64,000 nucleotides of DNA from Elysia chlorotica (Eukaryota > Mollusca > Gastropoda > Plakobranchidae): assembly GCA_003991915.1 (NCBI GenBank), contig RQTK01000073.1, positions 676,024 through 740,023 of the forward strand, read 5' to 3'. A program made the translations under genes and the position numbers. A model generated the notes under the pieces. It saw only the letters and a program-made list of their open reading frames with translations. It had not been told where the DNA came from and did not search any database. Every line of letters begins with the position of its first letter. Position 1 is the first letter of the stretch. Below are positions 56,417 through 64,000 of this stretch, in pieces.

Positions 56417-57980
56417 TTTTAAAAACGAGGCATATAAAATAGAAAAGTAAGTATTGTGCATCTCTTAGAGTAGAAACCAATACAAAACACCTAACATTTC
56501 GGGCCTTAATCCTTCATCGGATAAAAAAAAAAAAACAACAACAACAAAAAAGATTGATGTGAGAAAAGAAGAAATAAAAATATATAGAAGTAAACGTACA
56601 CACTATGATATTACATATAAAGAGATACCAGACAATATGAAAAATCAAACAGATAAAATGATTTTAAAGATTACATGGATCCAAAAAGAAAATCAATACC
56701 TATGATTCTTTTATTTTTATATGATTTTCTCAAAGCATCATAGCAAATCCTTTGTAATGTTTGTTTAACATTATATGTTAATACATTCAAATCCTATTGC
56801 TATTTTGTGTGTTGTTGTTTTTTGTTGTGTTTTTTTTTTGGTTTCGTTTGTTGTTGTTTTCGATTTTTGTTGTTTATTATTTTTTATTTCTTTTTTTTTG
56901 GAGGGGAGGGGGGCTCTGTTTTGTTTTGTTTTGTCGTTTAAATTTTTGTATCTGAATTTTTTTGTTTTGTTAAACGTTGAAGATATGCTTGTATAAGCCA
57001 TTGTCAAATGAACTATGCATCTCGTCTGTATTGAACTAAATATAGCTGCTTAGTGGTGAAAAGAAACAAACGATTCCACTTTTACCTATTTTGCTGTTTT
57101 TTACGTTAAAAAAACAACATGATGAATAAATCTAATAACTTATTGAGTTATTAGAGAAGCTTAGCAAAACATCTAAGATCATTTTTTAATCTGTTTTCAT
57201 GTTTTAGCTTACCTGCAGATACGATGTATATCAGTGTCCGTTGACTTTCAGCGGTCAGTTATTTATTTATTTTTTGTGGTGTTTTTTTTTCTTCCAAAAT
57301 TCTTTAAGTATTTAGGCAATTCGGGTTGATATTTAAACATGAGAAAATATAGATGAATATATTTGAAGTGTACACTTAGCTTTGCAAAGCTCTACTTTTA
57401 TAGTTTGTATGTATCATTGAATAATAGTTCGCCTAAGGAACTTAAATATCGTGCGATTCATTGAATTATAAAGCTGAACCCTGTTATTTATTAATTCAAA
57501 GGAACAATAATTATACTACGAAAATTGCACAGTTCACAAAAAAAACCCGCATCACATCCGACAGGAGCGTGGCATAATAGCAGAACAATAAATTTTACTC
57601 TTTTGTCCTAGGGGTTTCAATTTACAAACAGGCTGGTGCAACACCTATTACAGTAGGGCCTACTGCTGACCTAAAAAATGACAACAATTGTTTAATTATC
57701 TTTAAATTGAGGTGATATCGCATGGGACTAAAAGAAAAAGTTTCTAGTTAATTTTATCATCGGTATAGCAGTTTGAGTATGTCACGTAAAGATTGTATTA
57801 ACCCGCATATTTCTATTAATAGCACATTATTAGAAATCTTTGTTTTAACTTTGTCAACAACGGGAGCATCTCGTTACTCTCCCACTCTGTACTATAATTA
57901 TTTAGTTCATTGGTCTTAATATCTGACACGGCCTCATTATCTAACTCGGTCTGCTTATCTAGTGCAGTTCTGGAAACTAA

Positions 57981-57981
57981 G

Positions 57982-58044
<63 letters not shown>

Positions 58045-58068
58045 CACACACACACAGATTATATAATT

Positions 58069-58123
<55 letters not shown>

Positions 58124-58194
58124 CTCTCCCGTAACCCTGACTGATTATTTAACAGTGTATTTCTGGAAACTTGGCCTCTGTTTATTCCTTCCTT

Positions 58195-58240
<46 letters not shown>
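57981..58240 (+). repeat. Three (CT)n blocks, one with (CA)n
   Basis: CT runs at 57981-58040, 58073-58120 and 58198-58240. A short (CA)n follows the first. The text between blocks is partly repeated (GGAAACTAAGCCTC and GGAAACTTGGCCTC). Confidence 0.92.
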
Positions 58241-58244
<4 letters not shown>

Positions 58245-58789
58245 TCTATGACACCTCAAAAAACTTCTTTATATTTCCAAACCGTTCTTATGTTAATTCA
58301 GTGTGCTGCCTGGCCCAGTAGAAGTAGGATAGAATTGTTAGACTTGGAAACCTTTACTCCTTTACGTGCAGTGTACAACATAACTGAATTATGAAGACTT
58401 AGTAAATAAAAATTTAATCATAGTCCAAATTGACTTTTCTTTTATTTAATAGTTAACGTTATGTGCGTAGTCTTAATATAACCTCTCGTTAGTTACTACC
58501 ACTTAGCTACAGACCCCAAGTAAACTTAGAAATGTTTCATATTTCTTTAACATTATTAAGTAAACTCTGTACATGCTACAGCCCGTTATTCCCCCGGCTC
58601 GTTATCCCCCGGGATATTTATAAAAATGTTCAGGCATAATAATGATTATTAAAGTATGCACTTAACCGTTCTTGGTCACATGAGAAGTTTAAAAAAAATT
58701 TAGAACAAAGTATGCAACCATTCTACTAAAAAGTTGTAAAATGATTATATCAAACAAACGAAAACATAAACCAATAAAGGAACAACAGA

Positions 58790-59770
58790 TAATTTCACGC
58801 AAACTTTTTATCAAACTCGCAGAGTTATCCAGTCATTACCTGTGTGTTCCTTAAATGCATGTATTAATCACGTGTCCTCATGGGTGTCAGCCAACAAAAT
58901 AAAGTTCAATAAAAAAAATTTAAAAAGAGAAATCAGGTTCGTTGGAACACCTGTTAAACTATATAAAGTAAATATCGTTGAAGTAAAAATTTGTAATCAA
59001 AAGGAAACAATCGCCTTGTCTGAAAATAAATCTTAGCGTTCTGCTTGTTTTAATGCTCTCGACGGACCTACACATTTCCATTTTTCGTAAACGATGCTAC
59101 CTAGAATTAAGAAAATTTTCACAAATAAGTTCTGACCTGACCGTGGATGCTACGAACAAACTTGTATAGTCACTTGTGCTTTCCAGGATCGACTCCTGTA
59201 ACTCATTGTTAGTGTTAGCAGGGCTACCTGATTATATATTGAATAAAATCCAACAGATTCAAAACAATACAGCTAGACTTGTAAAAAAAGGTGGCAAAAA
59301 AGGAACACATAACACCCTAACTTAAAGATCTTCATTGGCTTTCAGTCAGCTCTATAATAAATAAATTATAAGTTAACTTCTATTCTCTTTCATTGCCGAT
59401 ATGTGTCTAAATTTCCAGAATAAATATATAAAAGATTTGGTTATACCCTACACACCATCTAAAGACCTACGCTCAGCTGGCAAGGGCCTCTTAGTGAAAC
59501 CAAGATAACAACTGTAAACAAATTTCAGCCGGAGAACTTTTTATTTCCAAAGCGCAAACCTTTGGGATAGCCTCTCTGGTGAAATGAAGAGTAGTAATAC
59601 ATGACTAAGTTCCAAAAACAATCAGACCTGTCCTGAAACAAACACCACAAATGCTAAAAAAAATAGAAATGATTTTACGCCTGATAGGCAATAGGACACG
59701 TTTGGACAGCTCTCTGTGATAGATTATTTATTAGTGACGGAAACATGTATTTAATCTGTTCACAACTTTT
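58790..59770 (+). pseudogene. Decayed LINE reverse-transcriptase C-terminal part
   Basis: The plus strand encodes CINHVSSWVSANKIKFNKKN, LTVDATNKLV, SRIDSCNSLLVLAGLPDYIL, NKIQQIQNNTARLVKKG and YTPSKDLRSAGKGLLVKPR in order. This is the usual end of Jockey/CR1-like LINE reverse transcriptases. There are many stops and shifts, so it is an old dead copy. Confidence 0.82.
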
Positions 59771-60054
59771 TTTTTTATCTTTGAGAGTAAATTATTTTCT
59801 TTTTCAGTGGTTATGATGTTGCTGTTTTTTTTTGTACAATATTAAACCGGTCTTTGTTATCTTTTGAGGAGCTTTTGACCTCAAAATGGATATAAGTCAA
59901 TATCAGAACTTAATAGTTCATTATGATAATTGAAATAGCAGAATAACAGAAATGTCATCTGTTATGGAAGTAGCAATAGCATCAATAGTAGCAGCAGCAG
60001 CGGCGGCGGTGGTGGTGATGGTGGTGTTGAAAGGAACAGTTGCAGTAAAGTGGC

Positions 60055-60135
<81 letters not shown>

Positions 60136-61722
60136 TGTTGTTGTTGTTTTTGTTGTAGCAGCAGCAGCAACAGAAGCAGCGGCTGGAGGAGGAGAAGTAG
60201 TAACAAAAGCAGTGGAATTAGTTGCAGCGATAGCGATTAAAAGAGTTCTTTTGGTGAAATTGATAATAGAAATGTTGTAGAACGTCATACGTACAAATTT
60301 AAATGGTTTCACGATAAAATCCATAGTGTATGGAGCGTTTTCTGCCAATTTTTCGAAACACTATTTATTTCCTGTGTTTATTGATATTCTACTGTTAGAC
60401 TTGGCTAATTCCATAATGTCATTGAACAGACAAATAAGAAAAAAGTATATAATTAATGGTTCTGGTGGTATTATCTAAATTTCTATAGACATATGTATGT
60501 CAATGTCTTGTTTGTTTGTTGATGTTTTGTTTGGGTTTTTGTTCTTTGTTGTTTCATTTTCCTTTGTTCCCCTCATATTTAGTGCAGTGCAATTTATAAT
60601 TTTTTTTTTAGTCTGATCAATTTTCTATGGTACTGATGCTGAAATGTTCAATAGCATTTGCTAATAAAGACAAAGAAACAAAATGTCTGGAATGCTACTA
60701 GTCTAGTGATGTTATCATTTAATAAATCATTATTAATTTTAATTTAAACAATTTGAGGGTGACAAAAGTCGAATAAGAAAAAGCAGTATGTGGAAAGTCT
60801 ATTGGACATGCCATATTCATTTATTTTAAAATCAAACTTTTATTGTGATACCTTCTTTTTTTCCAAACTTACTCCTCTCCCACTCCCTCCCAAAACCTAC
60901 TGAAAATAAAATTTTACATTTTTAATTCTCTTTTGGGGGTGTTGGTTTTTAGTATATAAATAATGGGATGATTGATTTATGGTAAAAAAGTTATTCTTTA
61001 TTCTTTTTAAAGCAAAATAAATAATTCCCTATTACCTAATTATGGTAAAGCTGAAAAGGAATTAGTTAGGGCGACATTAAATTAATTTACTTAAAAAAAA
61101 AAAAGATGTACACATTTTTATCATCTCAACTTCCGCTATTAAAACTATCAAGTTTTCATTTTTAGATTTTCTTTGTTTTGTTTTTGTTTTTTTTCCTCTC
61201 TTGAAGAAACCATGAAAATGGTTGCAATTTAGAGCAACAAGTTCCTTAAATAAAATGAGATAAATAAAATTAATTTCCAAAGCAATAATCTGAATTTAGC
61301 TTTAAAAAGTTAAGAGAACCATGACCAACAATAGTCAAAGCTGTATCTTTTCATTGAACATTTATTATTAATATCAAAACAATTAATTTCAATTAAAAGA
61401 TAGAGAAAATCTTTTTTTTTAAAAAGAAGATACATTTTTTGTTGTAAGACAGGACATAAAATTATAAGTGGGCTCTAATTTATGAAGGATTTTCAATTAA
61501 CAGGAGAAAAAACAAACACAAGTATATTTACATTGCACCATGAACATAGCGATTTTACATAAATTTGTTTTCCCTTCAACTAAATTTTAAAAAATTAAAC
61601 AGCTAAAAAATATTGAACCATATTTCAATTAAAATATTGAACCAGATTTCAATTTTGCGTGTTATGTAAAAATCATTTGAGTAACATTTATAACAATGCT
61701 AGCTTTTTGCTTGAAGGAGATA
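59771..61722. other. Intergenic DNA with (GTA)n
   Basis: A (GTA)n tract at 60058-60135 is flanked by GCA/GTT-rich repeats. No gene was seen; the 3'UTR of O-methyltransferase copy B falls at the end of this stretch. Confidence 0.5.
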
Positions 61723-64000
61723 CTATGCTGCTTCTCTCTCCACATCTTTCATACGGCGAATCATCATAATTCCATCATTCATCGGTAGCATGACCTGTGG
61801 TTAAGATAAGCATAAATATAACAATCTATTTCTCCATAAGGAAATTTTCAAACATTTAGGTAAAGAACTAAATTTTCCACAAAACGTTTTAAGATGCCTT
61901 ATATACATGAATAAGCAGAATATTTGGCACAAAACATTCCAAGCTCAAAATGATGAAAAATATGAGGATATTTAATGAACATTCTGATGAATTCTAACAA
62001 AATTAGTGCTCATAAAAACTCAATCAAGGATATATTAATGTATGTAACAAACAAAAAATTATTTGGTTCAAGGTATAAGTTTGTCAAAGGCAGATAATTT
62101 TATATATATCAAAATCAAAACAGTATCCGTAGTTTTTACTTATTTGTTTTGTTTTGATGAAGTTGAAATACTTTTATTAACTTTGCACCTTAAGTGAAGA
62201 GGTTTTTTCAGGCTGGGTGGTGGTGTTTTAAATAAAACAAACCAAATAAAATGGCAATTCCTCAAAAAAGTTAACTTTGAATAAATATAGTAAAACAAAT
62301 GTCATAATAGTCAAAATAAGATTTTATGTGATTTAAAATTGATGAAGAAGTGCAAGTTATGTTTCGTAGTGAAACATATCATTTTAAACCTAGAAACTGT
62401 TGAGAAAAACTATTCAAATCAATGGGTTCCATTATTTGGACGTTTTTTTAAAATTGATTACATGCCAAGTTTCAAAAGCCATAGTCTGAAAAGAATGACT
62501 GCAGAGTGAGATATTAAAGCAGTCGCATTGTTTTGCAAAATTCATCCTCTTTAAAAGAATTAAGTAACCTACGTAATGGAGTTGTGGTCTGCTCTTGACT
62601 TCCTTTAAAAACTCCATGGCAATAGAATGATTTGGATGATCGGGATTGTAGGCACCTCCGATGAAGTAAGCGTTGTCTACAAGCACAGTGCCATCCTCGC
62701 TGAGTAAGTTCTCATCAAAGGCTACCTAGTAATAATTGGAAAAAAATACAACAGAAAGAGGATTATAAATCTCACATAGGGGGATCAAATCATTCCTCAC
62801 TACACTTCCCTGTACAAAAAAAATTTAAGCTGTGAACTCCAGCTGTAAATTAAGAATATGCAAAAATCTCCAGAATACCTTAACCATTCAAAGATGGAGA
62901 ATCATAAAAGTTAAAAACCAAAACTTTGTCAAAAGTCATTTAAAAATAGAAAAATTAAAAAAAATTACTAAAAAGCAAACAAACAACTAAATTTACAACC
63001 AGAAATAAATGCAGTGGTTACATCAGCAGCAGTGATTAAGAAAAGCAACAGGTATAGGAGAAGAAGTTAAAGTAGTGATAGAAGCAATTTAAGCTTACAG
63101 TGATGACTGTAGCTGTAATGCACTTTAGCAGACTTCTTAAGTTAATTTTACAATTTAAAAAATTGAAGTAAGGACTGTTGCCTTCGAGTTCTCTGCCACT
63201 CTTCAACTTATTTTGGTGACCTAGCTATAGTAGCACAGATTAGTATATAGTTATAGTAACAGAGATTAGTATAAAGAATATATAATGTTTAAAAAAATCC
63301 TACTAACTTTAATAATCATGACAGTAGACAAATTATTACCATGATATTTTTGTTAACTCTGAGAAATCCCCCTCACAGGATTTGACCAAGCCAACAAAAC
63401 TTGAAAATAAAAAAGACTAACCTTAACAAGATTTAAGTAATCTTTCTTATCACCATCAAGAAACATCATATCAAATTTTTCTCCAGCTGCAACAAATCTT
63501 TTTACTGTCTCCATTGCAGGCCCTGTGACAAAATATAAAGAATGTTAGACCCAGAAACTGAGAAAAAAAAATACACAGTTTGGTTGCAAGTACTGTATTA
63601 GTATTACTCTCAGAACTGGTTCAATCAATCTATATATTGATTATTTCATATGAATAATTGTGAATGGTTCTCAAAGGAATCGAGCAGCAATGGCTGAAAT
63701 TTTATTGTGTTAAATAAAATTTAAAAAACATGAATCAACTGCTTTATGCTGTTGTTCTATCAGATAAAATTGTTAGTAAAGTTATTTTTGCTAGGATTTG
63801 AAAATATGATCAAATAACAAATTTGACAAAATGTACATTGGCATTGCTATTCATAGATTTTTTCGGAGTCCCCCTAAAATTACTATTTCATTTGTGCTTT
63901 AATTTTTAATCATTTATTTGAAGTTTACAAAGAGTGAACTAATCTTTATTCTAAAAGCTTGGCCAACATTTACTCACCAACTTCTACTCTGATTTTTTTA
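61723..64000 (-). CDS. Caffeoyl-CoA-type O-methyltransferase, copy B (5' end outside the window)
   Basis: Four minus-strand exons are visible: the end of one exon (64000-63978, KKIRVEVG), 63522-63422, 62725-62573 and 61794-61723 (TAG). Lengths and phases of the last three (101, 153 and 72 nt) are identical to those of copy A. The metal and SAM motifs are kept: FLDGDKKDY and VLVDNAYFIGGAY, with the C-terminus VMLPMNDGIMMIRRMKDV. All introns seen here have GT-AG ends, unlike intron 4 of copy A. The first exons lie beyond the window edge. It is a head-to-tail paralogue of the gene at 50.6-56.1 kb. The substrate cannot be inferred. Confidence 0.87.

Overview
The window is 64 kb of animal nuclear DNA: AT-rich, intron-rich and full of microsatellites, with a tRNA-headed SINE family and several decayed LINEs. 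Gene content and LINE proteins point to a lophotrochozoan, most likely a gastropod mollusc (inference, no search was run). No bacterial, viral, CRISPR or operon-like features were seen. Four gene loci could be built exon by exon from splice signals and reading phase.

(1) 0.5-10.3 kb, plus strand: the 3' part of a PTK7/CCK4 (off-track)-like receptor pseudokinase. Twelve exons give three whole Ig domains and part of a fourth, a transmembrane segment, a Gly-rich juxtamembrane region and the pseudokinase; the 5' end lies outside the window. Its introns carry degenerate partial copies of its own exons, both direct and inverted. The last exon has an in-frame TAG inside the kinase C-lobe.

(2) 16.67-17.41 kb, minus strand: the last exon of a secreted antistasin-type, multi-domain, cysteine-rich protein, probably a protease inhibitor. 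Its first exon is uncertain.

(3) 28.3-34.1 kb, minus strand: a Golgi carbohydrate sulfotransferase (Sulfotransfer_2, CHST8-14/HNK-1ST type). It has three coding exons, one of only 41 nt, and two probable 5'UTR exons near 35.5-35.8 kb. Its second coding intron holds a palindrome of at least 432 bp per arm around an 810-N assembly gap, with a 5'-truncated LINE joined directly to one arm.

(4) 50.6-64.0 kb, minus strand: two head-to-tail paralogues of a caffeoyl-CoA-type, cation-dependent O-methyltransferase. One is complete (six exons, 268 aa). The other is cut by the window end and shares the same exon boundaries.

The remaining DNA is intergenic or repetitive. It includes a 1.43-kb fold-back element whose outer 524-bp arms look identical, a 0.4-kb direct repeat pair, a 0.63-kb tandem duplication near 45-46.6 kb, long (GA), (ATC), (GTA) and (ACT) tracts, at least six LINE remnants and at least nine SINE copies. 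A 211-codon open frame with almost no Met and two internal RS-rich repeats (42.2-42.9 kb) sits in DNA rich in the motif TCTAGATC. The genes are unrelated to one another, and nothing suggests that they work together.
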